Assembly: GCA_947166905.1 (NCBI GenBank)
Contig: CAMVFZ010000005.1
Span: forward strand, 1 to 64,000
Length of the DNA: 64,000 nt
Direction: 5' to 3'
Source of the DNA: an uncultured Prevotellaceae bacterium
Lineage (GTDB): Bacteria; Bacteroidota; Bacteroidia; Bacteroidales; UBA932
In this document: piece after piece, positions 9,357-17,272 of the stretch
How the letters are laid out: each line of letters begins with the position of its first letter
Position numbering within the stretch: position 1 is the first letter of the stretch
Notes under the pieces: generated by a model
Database searches by the model: none
What the model was told of the DNA's origin: nothing
The model's input: the letters and a program-made list of their open reading frames with translations, nothing else
Position numbers and translations under genes: made by a program

Positions 9357-10259
9357 TTATAGCGAAGGGTTTTCATTATATTTCTTCCTGTATTCCAGAG
9401 GTGTCATTCCCATGTGCTCCTTTGCAAACTTTCCAAAAGAAGATGCACTGGAGAAATTAAGTTCGTCCGCTATCTGCTGCATCGTCATATCCGTAAAACG
9501 CAAACGGTTCTCTATAGCCCTCATGGTAAAGAAGGCGATGATTACGCTTGGTTTGCGGGACATGGTCTTTATCAGCAGTTTTGACAGATACTTTGGAGTC
9601 ACATTGAGCATCTGCGCATAATCTTCTACGCGACGGATTTTTCCTTCATTCTGCTCTACCAGCTCTACAAACTTTTCTGCCAGTAATTTACCGTGAAGTT
9701 TCCCGCTACCCGGGTTACTTTTGACCGCTGAGGCAGAACTATAATTCCGCCTCATGATGGAGACAATTTCCAGAATGAAAGTGCTGAACAAGGAAAGAAT
9801 AATCTCTCTACCCGCCCCAGATGTGTTGTTGCGAAGATGCTGACACAACAGTTGGAAGTAGGTATCAAGTTTAGTGTAGTCCGACTCCGTAAGAGAAACC
9901 TTCGGGTGCTGTTTCAGTGCTATCAGGTCTGTAAGACCGTTCTTTCCGTACATATTCATGTCCCACATTTCGCCTCGCGTGAACCATACGGTCCTACAGT
10001 TGAAATCTGCCGATGACATGAATTTATCCATGACACTTCGTGCCATAAAGAGGAAAAGATCATTTGGACAAAGCTGGATGGTTTGTCCATCGTACTCAAA
10101 CTGGGCCCTTCCTGCAGTGCAGATGATAAAGATGCCGTAATCCATGAGCTTGGCCTTGCCGACGGGGCCTCCGACGAAGTTGTCGGTAATGACAAGACCT
10201 CCGTCGTACGTACTTAGGACGTCCGCTCCCGTTCTGGGTTTTAGCTCATTTATCTCCAT
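9357..10259 (-). CDS. AraC family transcriptional regulator
   Basis: A 300-residue regulator. The C-terminal hundred residues contain two helix-turn-helix motifs, including MTMQQIADELNFSSASSFGKFAKEHMGMTPLEYRK, the AraC/XylS signature. The N-terminal part has the cupin-like pattern of AraC effector-binding domains (VITDNFVGGPVGKAKLMDYG, TAGRAQFEYDGQTIQL). The effector and targets are unknown. The upstream 138 bases to the GNAT gene are AT-rich and hold no gene. Confidence 0.88.
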   Translation of the reverse strand: MEINELKPRTGADVLSTYDGGLVITDNFVGGPVGKAKLMDYGIFIICTAGRAQFEYDGQTIQLCPNDLFLFMARSVMDKFMSSADFNCRTVWFTRGEMWDMNMYGKNGLTDLIALKQHPKVSLTESDYTKLDTYFQLLCQHLRNNTSGAGREIILSLFSTFILEIVSIMRRNYSSASAVKSNPGSGKLHGKLLAEKFVELVEQNEGKIRRVEDYAQMLNVTPKYLSKLLIKTMSRKPSVIIAFFTMRAIENRLRFTDMTMQQIADELNFSSASSFGKFAKEHMGMTPLEYRKKYNENPSL

Positions 10260-10397
10260 TCAGTTTGAGTCTTTACTTTTCGAGTGCAATATTAGAGATA
10301 AATGACGAATTTAGGATATTCCAAAAGTAACAAAATATGCACAAGAGGTATCATTGTCTACAAAAATAGTCATAAAGTAGACAAAAACCCGATAAAA

Positions 10398-10901
10398 CTA
10401 GCCCTTGCACAATTGATAAGCCAGCCGGTCGTCGCCAGAGGCAAGGTAGATAATGCCGCAGTAGGTGAACCCGTAAGAAGTAATGCAGTGCTGCATTATG
10501 TGGTTGTCCCGATGGGTATCAATGCGGATGTTGGGGTCACGCGCCACAGCCCAGTCAAGAACGCTTCTGAATAAGCCGTGAGCATCCGGGACACTGCCCA
10601 TACGGTGGATAACATGGTATGGAAGAATATCTTCCAGCCAGGCCCCATCATAGATTTTTGCGTAAGTTGGTTCAGGCGAAGGTATGAAGGCAAAATAGCC
10701 TGTGATCCGGCCGCCGTCGTCCACCACAAAGCCGTAGCCCTTGGCGATATCGGCCAGGACCACGTCTTCCGAGGGATAGCCTCCAGCCCACTGGAGCATG
10801 TTGCCAGAAGCACGCATTATGCCCCTGGCAGCATCCAGAACGGCCATTATAGCCGGGACTTCCTCACTCCTGGCCAGCCTTATCACTCTGCCTGATTCCA
10901 T
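10398..10901 (-). CDS. GNAT family N-acetyltransferase
   Basis: A 167-residue GNAT-fold protein (IRLARSEEVPAIMAVLDAARGIM..., KGYGFVVDDGGRITGYFAF, ..NIRIDTHRDNHIMQHCITSYGFTYCG). The closing motif, where a distal Asn/His region precedes the GF strand, is typical of small acetyltransferases using acetyl-CoA. Its start codon directly abuts the stop of the GDPD gene (no spacer), so it is translationally coupled as the last gene of the pgi-GDPD-GNAT run. The substrate is unknown. Confidence 0.8.
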   Translation of the reverse strand: MESGRVIRLARSEEVPAIMAVLDAARGIMRASGNMLQWAGGYPSEDVVLADIAKGYGFVVDDGGRITGYFAFIPSPEPTYAKIYDGAWLEDILPYHVIHRMGSVPDAHGLFRSVLDWAVARDPNIRIDTHRDNHIMQHCITSYGFTYCGIIYLASGDDRLAYQLCKG

Positions 10902-11693
10902 TTATTTTATTACTGTTTCTGCGCCGTTAAGCAGCTCGCGAACCAGCTCCGGAGCGTTGGTAGTAATGCAGTCTACGCCAAGGCCAATCATTTCCTGAAT
11001 AACCTCCGGCTTGTCCACAGTCCAAACGTTTACGGACATTCCAAGATCGTGAGCCTCCTTTACCCATTCAGGATGGTTCTGGAAGTTGGAATAGTGGTAA
11101 TCCAGGCCATTGATGCCATCGGCATAGACCTCAGACGGAGCCTTTTTACCGGACAGATACTGGTTTGTAAACTCCGGAGCCTCCTGGGCCAGGAACTTGC
11201 ACGCATCGTAGCTAAAGGAGATGAAAATCACCCTCTGGGGATCATACAATCCGTGTTCTTTCAGGGCCGATATGCACTTTTTCGTAAGCTCTATAGTCCT
11301 GTCCACTGACGACTGGATCTTGATCTCCAGCACCAGTACGGTTTTGTCCGATTTTTCTCCCTGGGCCAGATACTCGTCCAATGTGGGAACTTTTTCTCCG
11401 TTGCCAAGTCTAACATCGGCCAGGGCCGACAAAGGATTGTCATGGATTGCCACACCGCCGATGGTGTCGTCGTGGTTAACCACGGCTACGCCGTCGCTGG
11501 TAAGATGGACATCGAACTCGCTACCCCAGAACCCGAAGTCCTGGGCCTTTTTCAAGGCATCGATGGAATTGGCGGCATTGCCCTTCCAGTAGCCACGATG
11601 TGCTGTTATTGCCACAGTGCTTGTAGAAGCAGTCTGGGCCGCCAGCGATAAGCACGCCAGCAGGCCCAGAATTGAAATCATTAACCTTTTCAT
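10902..11693 (-). CDS. Secreted glycerophosphodiester phosphodiesterase family protein
   Basis: A 263-residue protein with a cleavable signal peptide (MKRLMISILGLLACLSLAAQ). The GDPD TIM-barrel motifs are intact: TAHRGYWKGNAANS, then EFDVHLTSDGVAVVNHDDT with the metal-binding Glu and Asp and the catalytic His, VLEIK, and VNVWTVDKPE near the C-terminus. Such enzymes hydrolyse glycerophosphodiesters to glycerol-3-phosphate and an alcohol, here in the periplasm. It lies one base downstream of pgi. Confidence 0.88.
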   Translation of the reverse strand: MKRLMISILGLLACLSLAAQTASTSTVAITAHRGYWKGNAANSIDALKKAQDFGFWGSEFDVHLTSDGVAVVNHDDTIGGVAIHDNPLSALADVRLGNGEKVPTLDEYLAQGEKSDKTVLVLEIKIQSSVDRTIELTKKCISALKEHGLYDPQRVIFISFSYDACKFLAQEAPEFTNQYLSGKKAPSEVYADGINGLDYHYSNFQNHPEWVKEAHDLGMSVNVWTVDKPEVIQEMIGLGVDCITTNAPELVRELLNGAETVIK

Positions 11694-11694
11694 A

Positions 11695-13032
11695 TTAAAG
11701 CTTGGCTCTGATAGCCTTGGTCTGCTCTTCGTAACCGGGTTTCTCCAGCAGGGCGAACATATTCTTCTTGTAAGCCTCTACGCCGGGCTGGTTGAACGGA
11801 TTTACGCCAAGGACGTAAGCGCTTACGCCGCAGGCGAACTCAAAGAAGTAAAGCATAACGCCAAGCCTCTTGGCATCCAGAACCTCAATGGAAACTTCTA
11901 TCTGAGGAACGCCACCATCGATATGTGCCAGTCTGGTACCGAGCTCTGCCATGTGATTGCAATGCTCTACGTGCTTGCCGGCCAGGAAGTTGAGCTGGTC
12001 AAGATTCTGGGGATCGGATTCAATTACAACGCTACGCTGGGCATTCTGTACGTGAAGAACAGTCTCAAACATTACGCGGCTTCCCTCCTGGATGAACTGG
12101 CCCATTGAGTGAAGATCGGCAGTGTTGTTTACGCTTGCGGGGAAGATACCGGTGCCATCCTTACCCTCTGATTCTCCGTAAAGCTGCTTCCACCACTCTG
12201 CAACATAAGTGAGTTTGGGATTATAGTTTACAAGAATCTCTACCTTCCTGCCAAGCTCGCTGAACAGGTAGTTACGCATAGCGGCGTATGTTATTGCGGG
12301 ATTCTCCGGGGTCTTTACAGCCAGGGCCCTTTCTGCCTTCTTGGCGCCCTCGATAAGGGCACGGATATCAAAACCGGCAACGGCAATCGGCAGCAGACCT
12401 ACGGGAGTAAGTACGGAGAAACGGCCACCTACGTTATCTGGAACCACGAAGGTCTTGTATCCTTCCTGGGTGCTGAGTGTCTTAAGCGCGCCCTTCTTGG
12501 CATCGGTAATGGCCACGATACGCTCTGCTGCCTCTTTCTTTCCATAGTGAGACTCGATAAACTGCTTTACAATACGGAAGGCTACGGCAGGCTCTGTGGT
12601 TGTACCGCTCTTTGAAATAACGATGCAGGCGACATTGCGCTCCTGAGCAAGGTCCATAAGCTCTGCCAGATATTCTTCTGACAGGTTATTGCCGGCAAAA
12701 ACAACCTCTGCAGCATCCTTACGCTTGAGCTGCTTTGCAAAATTGTGGCTCAATGCCTCTATAACGCACTTTGCGCCAAGATAACTACCACCAATACCGA
12801 TGGCAATCACAAGGTCTACACCCTTCTTTTGCCAGGATGCACGGATAGCCTCTATGTCATTCAGAATACCATCCGTTGTCTCTGAGGGAAGATGCTTCCA
12901 ACCAAGGAAGTCGTTTCCGGCGCCACTTTCATTAATGAGGACATCAAAAGCGTCAAGGGCTTTCTTTACATACTCGTTATAAAGCTCAGGTTTTACAAAG
13001 GCGGAGCAACCTTTCAAGTCTACGTTTAACAT
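11695..13032 (-). CDS. pgi: Glucose-6-phosphate isomerase
   Basis: A 445-residue enzyme interconverting glucose-6-phosphate and fructose-6-phosphate. SIS-fold motifs are visible: IGIGGSYLGAKCVIEAL, ISKSGTTTEPAVAFRI (phosphate binding), DNVGGRFSVLTPVGLLP, and the active-site region SMGQFIQEGSRVMFETVL. The length matches the short bacterial (Bacillus-type) form. A -7 box TACATTTG lies at 13063-13070 on its strand. It heads the operon with the GDPD and GNAT genes. Confidence 0.95.
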   Translation of the reverse strand: MLNVDLKGCSAFVKPELYNEYVKKALDAFDVLINESGAGNDFLGWKHLPSETTDGILNDIEAIRASWQKKGVDLVIAIGIGGSYLGAKCVIEALSHNFAKQLKRKDAAEVVFAGNNLSEEYLAELMDLAQERNVACIVISKSGTTTEPAVAFRIVKQFIESHYGKKEAAERIVAITDAKKGALKTLSTQEGYKTFVVPDNVGGRFSVLTPVGLLPIAVAGFDIRALIEGAKKAERALAVKTPENPAITYAAMRNYLFSELGRKVEILVNYNPKLTYVAEWWKQLYGESEGKDGTGIFPASVNNTADLHSMGQFIQEGSRVMFETVLHVQNAQRSVVIESDPQNLDQLNFLAGKHVEHCNHMAELGTRLAHIDGGVPQIEVSIEVLDAKRLGVMLYFFEFACGVSAYVLGVNPFNQPGVEAYKKNMFALLEKPGYEEQTKAIRAKL

Positions 13033-13088
13033 ATCTAGTTTTTGTTTGATTTCGAATATCTACAAATGTACAAAAATCTAAAATATAT

Positions 13089-13121
13089 TTGCTAAAAATC
13101 GGAAGAGAATTATTAATTTTG
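13089..13121 (+). promoter_or_regulatory. Promoter of pyrG
   Basis: TTG (13089-13091), then 22 bases, then the -7 box TAATTTTG (13114-13121). The predicted transcript would start only a few bases later, at or inside the left arm of the hairpin described next. Confidence 0.65.
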
Positions 13122-13122
13122 T

Positions 13123-13149
13123 ATCCCGGAATTTTTTAAAAACCGGGAT
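13123..13149 (+). promoter_or_regulatory. 5'-UTR hairpin directly before the pyrG start
   Basis: ATCCCGG (13123-13129) pairs perfectly with CCGGGAT (13143-13149), the right arm ending one base before the ATG at 13151. The loop is T/A-rich. The structure occupies nearly the whole leader, so it could affect initiation or message stability; regulation by CTP is only a hypothesis. Confidence 0.6.
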
Positions 13150-13150
13150 T

Positions 13151-14773
13151 ATGAACACCAAATACATCTTTGTCACGGGTGGCGTGGCATCATCGCTGGG
13201 GAAAGGAATTATTGCCGCATCCCTGGCGAAACTTCTTCAGGCCAGAGGCCTTCGCGTAACTATTCAGAAATTCGACCCTTACCTTAACATCGACCCCGGA
13301 ACCCTCAACCCCTACGAGCACGGAGAGTGCTATGTAACAGAGGATGGAGCCGAGACCGACCTTGACCTTGGTCACTACGAGCGTTTCCTTGGAGTATATA
13401 CTTCCAAGGCCAACAACGTTACCACCGGCAAGATCTACAATACCGTCATCACCAAGGAGCGCGAGGGCGCCTATCTTGGCAAGACCGTGCAGATTGTACC
13501 CCATATTACCGATGAGATCAAGCGCCGCATGCTTTTGCTTGGCAAGACCGGCCAGTACGATGTTATCATCACAGAGGTTGGCGGTACTGTAGGCGATATG
13601 GAAAGCCAGCCCTTCCTTGAGTCCATGCGTCAGCTTCAGTGGGAGCTTCCGGAAGAGGACTTCCTCTCCATCCACCTTACCCTGATCCCTTATCTTAAGT
13701 CGGCGAAAGAGCTCAAAACCAAGCCTACACAGCACTCTGTCCAGGAATTACAGTCAGTTGGTGTTCACCCGGACATCATAGTATGCCGTACAGAAAAGAA
13801 CCTTACTCCGGAGCTCCGCAACAAGGTTGCTCGTTTCTGCAATGTAAGGCCCGGCCATGTAATCCAGTCCATTGATGCATGGAGCATCTATCAGGTTCCG
13901 CTTAACATGGAGGCAGAAAAATTGGACCAGATAGTAGTCAACAAACTGCGCATAGATTACCTTCCCCAGGCCAACCTGGACGCACTTAAAGACTTCCTTC
14001 AGCGCCTCCGTCACCCCCAGCACGAGGTCAACATCGCCCTTGTTGGCAAATATGTAGAGCTTCAGGACGCATACAAGAGCATACAGGAAAGCTTCGTTCA
14101 CGCAGGAGCCGCCAACTCATGCAAGGTTCACGTGCATACCATTAAAGCAGAGCATGTTACGGCCGACAACGCCGCCGACGTACTTGGCAAAATGGACGGT
14201 ATCCTGGTAGCCCCCGGTTTTGGAGAGAGAGGTCTTGAGGGCAAGATTTGCGCAGTACGTTATGCCCGTGAGAACGGCATTCCCTTCTTCGGAATCTGCC
14301 TTGGTATGCAGATGGCCGTAGTAGAATTCGCCCGTGATGTTTTAGGTTATGCCGATGCCGCCTCTACAGAGCAGGCCCCTGAGACCACACACCCCGTAAT
14401 CGATTTGATGGAAGAGCAGAAATCCACCACAATCAAGGGTGGCACCATGCGTCTGGGAGCATATCCCTGCCGCCTTGTAAAGGGCACTCTGGCATACAAG
14501 ATTTACGGCAAGGAGGATATCTCAGAGCGTCACCGTCACCGCTACGAGTTCAATAACGCCTACCTTGAACCCATGCAGCAGGCAGGCCTCAAGGTAAGCG
14601 GTTTCAATCCGGATTCAAATCTGGTAGAGATAGTGGAGTTACCCAACCATCCGTTCTTTATCGCCGTGCAGTTCCACCCGGAGCTCAAGAGCACCCCGGA
14701 GCGTCCCCAGCCCATCTTTGTCAACTTTGTCAAAGCGGCAATGGAGCACAGCGCTAATTGCTCTCGGAAATAG
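13151..14773 (+). CDS. pyrG: CTP synthase
   Basis: A 540-residue enzyme that aminates UTP to CTP with glutamine. The N-terminal synthetase domain begins KYIFVTGGVASSLGKGIIAASL (P-loop) and contains DPYLNIDPGTLNPYEHGECYVTEDGAETDLDLGHYERF. The C-terminal class I glutaminase domain has the nucleophile Cys in FFGICLGMQ and the catalytic His-Pro-Glu in QFHPELKSTP. The last 20 bases overlap the convergent blaR1-type gene. Confidence 0.97.
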   Translation: MNTKYIFVTGGVASSLGKGIIAASLAKLLQARGLRVTIQKFDPYLNIDPGTLNPYEHGECYVTEDGAETDLDLGHYERFLGVYTSKANNVTTGKIYNTVITKEREGAYLGKTVQIVPHITDEIKRRMLLLGKTGQYDVIITEVGGTVGDMESQPFLESMRQLQWELPEEDFLSIHLTLIPYLKSAKELKTKPTQHSVQELQSVGVHPDIIVCRTEKNLTPELRNKVARFCNVRPGHVIQSIDAWSIYQVPLNMEAEKLDQIVVNKLRIDYLPQANLDALKDFLQRLRHPQHEVNIALVGKYVELQDAYKSIQESFVHAGAANSCKVHVHTIKAEHVTADNAADVLGKMDGILVAPGFGERGLEGKICAVRYARENGIPFFGICLGMQMAVVEFARDVLGYADAASTEQAPETTHPVIDLMEEQKSTTIKGGTMRLGAYPCRLVKGTLAYKIYGKEDISERHRHRYEFNNAYLEPMQQAGLKVSGFNPDSNLVEIVELPNHPFFIAVQFHPELKSTPERPQPIFVNFVKAAMEHSANCSRK

Positions 14774-16331
14774 TTATCGGATAGATTTTATAAACAGCCT
14801 CAAGCTCTTCGGGAGACAGCTCAGCAAGCGATTTTCCGTAAAGGGCTTGGGCTTTTTGGTTACGGAGTTCGGAATAAACCCTGATCAGCAGGGACTGGAT
14901 ATGGTAATAAGCGCCATAGCTTGTTCCACGGTCACACATCAGAGAGAAAACTGCGTTTGCACCACGCTCTTCAAGGAAGTCCTTTCCACGCTTGACCATG
15001 TCCTCATCGTCCACTCCTACGGCATTGCCAAAGAAATATTTGTCAAGGGAATTAATGCGCACGATGAAGATGTTTTCTCTATCGACACCAGGCAATAACT
15101 CATCCGGATACCTCTTAGCCTTCTTTTCAGTCTTCTTGGGCATCGGCGGCATATATCTGATGACATCGTCACTGCCTGTGGGAGAAACGTATTTGACCTT
15201 CAAGGTCCGCGCCTCCCTTAACTGGTCCTTGACATCAATGATGAAGCCCATAGGAATATTGGACGCGGCTGCGATATGAACCGTAGTCCCCGGTATCGGC
15301 AAATCAAGCCCGCGGATGTACTCTGCGACATCGGAAATGGCCATGTCCTTTCCGTCACAGGAAACGACGCCGTTGCCATTTTTGTCCACGCTGACAGTCA
15401 AAACAATCCCATCCGGTTCTGCGGAAACGATTTTTTCACTATCTTTGTCCTGTTGGACGTAAACGGTCTGCGCCTGCAGGCCAACGGCCAGGCACACAAG
15501 CGGGAACACCCAAAGCACCCGCAAACCTCTCTTGAGAGGCGATTTTGATTTAGACATCATAGTAATACGATTTTTAAGGATACTGTGATTAAAGCTGTTG
15601 GCAACTGAGTAGCCGCTCTTGCTAACAGCTTTTCTTATAAGCAAATACTGGTATTCTTTAAGGTTTGCCCCGGAGCGGAGCACTGCGTCATCGGCCTCGT
15701 ACTCATGGACTTCCTGAAGGTCGGAACGCAACATTTGTGTAACCGGATTAAACCACTGGAAGGCAGACAAAACATTGACTGCAAGCAGTTCTACGGAGTG
15801 TTTATAGCCGATGTGAGCCTTTTCATGAGTAATGATCGGTGTATGTTCGCCCTCCCAGTCCTTAGTGGACAGCACTATGTACTTCATCCAGCTAAAGGGG
15901 TCTATATCGGCTCCTGTCACAATAATATTGCAGCCGTCCTCTTCACTGACAAGCTGGCCACGACGGACTATCCTACGGATGGACAGTATGGAGATGACAA
16001 CCCTGGCAAGCATGAAAACGACACCGGCAAAGTACAGTATAGCCAGGGCCGCAGGCCACCATGGATGCGATGCTTCAGCAGCGGGCGCTATGCCTTCCGA
16101 CGCCGGAGCCGCCACCGCCAAAGTCTGTTCTAGGGGCTGGGCATCCATCACCATCGGCCTATGGATGGTAATGATACACAGCGGAATAACGAAGGCCAGT
16201 ACCATGGAGCCAACCAGGACGATGCGGTTCATCCGATGGAACGTCTCCTTGCGGAGCAGCAGCCGGTAAAACATATAGAAGACGGCCAGCGCAACGGCCA
16301 CCTTTCCGACATATATAAGGAAGGCCAGCAT
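14754..16331 (-). CDS. BlaR1/MecR1-type M56 family membrane sensor peptidase
   Basis: A 525-residue protein with N-terminal membrane helices (about 3-22, 36-56, 93-115), then a cytoplasmic zinc-peptidase loop with HEKAH (HExxH, His169, Glu170, His173) and EYEADDAVL supplying the third ligand, and another hydrophobic segment (about 270-290). This is the M56 architecture of sensors that cleave a BlaI-type repressor. The last 240 residues form an extracytoplasmic domain unlike a penicillin-binding sensor, so the signal need not be a beta-lactam. It lies two bases after the repressor gene and overlaps the pyrG end by 20 bases. Confidence 0.85.
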   Translation of the reverse strand: MLAFLIYVGKVAVALAVFYMFYRLLLRKETFHRMNRIVLVGSMVLAFVIPLCIITIHRPMVMDAQPLEQTLAVAAPASEGIAPAAEASHPWWPAALAILYFAGVVFMLARVVISILSIRRIVRRGQLVSEEDGCNIIVTGADIDPFSWMKYIVLSTKDWEGEHTPIITHEKAHIGYKHSVELLAVNVLSAFQWFNPVTQMLRSDLQEVHEYEADDAVLRSGANLKEYQYLLIRKAVSKSGYSVANSFNHSILKNRITMMSKSKSPLKRGLRVLWVFPLVCLAVGLQAQTVYVQQDKDSEKIVSAEPDGIVLTVSVDKNGNGVVSCDGKDMAISDVAEYIRGLDLPIPGTTVHIAAASNIPMGFIIDVKDQLREARTLKVKYVSPTGSDDVIRYMPPMPKKTEKKAKRYPDELLPGVDRENIFIVRINSLDKYFFGNAVGVDDEDMVKRGKDFLEERGANAVFSLMCDRGTSYGAYYHIQSLLIRVYSELRNQKAQALYGKSLAELSPEELEAVYKIYPITISESN

Positions 16332-16333
16332 GA

Positions 16334-16693
16334 TTACTTCTGTTTTTCTACGATTTCAATAAGTTCCTTAAGCTCGTCAACCGAGATCTTTTCTTCTTTC
16401 ACCAGGGCCGATACGGCGCTGAGGTAAGAATTGTCGAAGTATTTGTCGATGAGGCCGATGAGTGAACGCTGTTTATACTCTTCCAGCGTCACTTTTGCAA
16501 AATATTGATAGGTGGGGCCGTAATCCTTATGGCCGATGAAGCCCTCTTCCTGCAGAGTACGCACCTGGGTGGACAGGGTGGAAAAATGAGGTTTGGGATC
16601 TGGGTAGAGCTCACGCAATTCCCTAACGAACATAGGGCCTTTCTCCCAAAAGTGATTCATTATCACCTCTTCTTTCTTGGTTAGCCGTTTCAT
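16334..16693 (-). CDS. BlaI/MecI/CopY family transcriptional repressor
   Basis: A 119-residue winged-helix repressor: LTKKEEVIMNHFWEKGPMFVRELRELYPDPKPHFSTLSTQVRTLQEEGFIGHKDYGPTYQYFA is the family core, followed by a helical dimerisation tail. In the family the repressor is inactivated by proteolysis by the partner M56 protein, which is encoded two bases downstream. It has a well-formed promoter and a nearby dyad suggesting autoregulation. Confidence 0.92.
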   Translation of the reverse strand: MKRLTKKEEVIMNHFWEKGPMFVRELRELYPDPKPHFSTLSTQVRTLQEEGFIGHKDYGPTYQYFAKVTLEEYKQRSLIGLIDKYFDNSYLSAVSALVKEEKISVDELKELIEIVEKQK

Positions 16694-16700
16694 TTTTGCA

Positions 16701-16751
16701 GTAGTTTATCGTTCACTACCGCAAATGTAGCTAAATTTTTTAACTATGCAA
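16701..16751 (-). promoter_or_regulatory. Promoter and candidate operator of the blaI-blaR1 pair
   Basis: On the minus strand TTG (16749-16751), 19 bases, then TACATTTG (16722-16729) matches the consensus exactly. Between the promoter and the ATG lies an interrupted dyad GTAGT-N9-ACTAC (16701-16719), suitably placed for repressor binding around the transcription start. The operator role is inferred. Confidence 0.75.
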
Positions 16752-16768
16752 CTAATTTTGTTTAGTTT

Positions 16769-17272
16769 TTATAGAGTGAGGCGAAATTTCAGGGATACAG
16801 AACCGTCAGGGAAGGTTTTTGAGCCTTCAGAAACAAAGCCCAGAGTGCGGTAGACGGCGCCGGAAGACCAGGAAGCATCGGCATAAGACATAATGTCGTC
16901 CGGGTGGGCGTCGGCAATGAAGGCGCGCAGGAATTTACCCATGCCGCCGGCAACCCTTACATCCGGAAGCGAGGCGGCCCGCAGCCACTCGAAGGAACGC
17001 ACGGTGCGATCTTCCTTTTGCCAGGTTCTGGCGGCGGAGAACACAGAGACAGCCACCATAGTTCCGGCTTCAAGCCCGCTACGGCCTGGGCGCTCCAGGA
17101 AAAGGCCATAGTGATATCGGCCCTTCAACGGGCCTATGAGATGGTACTTTTCAAGGAAAGCTCCCGCCTCCGCAGAACTTATGCGACGCACAGCACAGTT
17201 CCGCGCAAAGACGTGTTTGAACACGCCATGATGGGCCAGAGCCCGCTTATTAAGAGTTTCTTCGGAAATCAT
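16769..17272 (-). CDS. Mom-like / phage-type GNAT acyltransferase
   Basis: A 167-residue protein whose pattern (FLEKYHLIGPLKGRYHYGLF, MVAVSVFSAAR, FEWLRAASLPDVRVAGGMGKFLRAFIADAHPDDIMSYADASWSSGAVYRTLGF) resembles the GNAT-fold family that includes phage Mu Mom, an adenine-modifying enzyme, and domains attached to phage homing proteins. Its start overlaps the SUMF1/sialidase stop by four bases (ATGA), making it the last gene of a long operon. Phage-like content in a glycan/DNA-repair operon is unusual. The substrate, DNA or otherwise, is not shown by the sequence. Confidence 0.6.
   Translation of the reverse strand: MISEETLNKRALAHHGVFKHVFARNCAVRRISSAEAGAFLEKYHLIGPLKGRYHYGLFLERPGRSGLEAGTMVAVSVFSAARTWQKEDRTVRSFEWLRAASLPDVRVAGGMGKFLRAFIADAHPDDIMSYADASWSSGAVYRTLGFVSEGSKTFPDGSVSLKFRLTL

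Noticed and set aside
16769..17272. Prophage remnant
   Set aside because: Only one gene has a phage-like resemblance; it is embedded in a host operon with no integrase, capsid or att sequences nearby.
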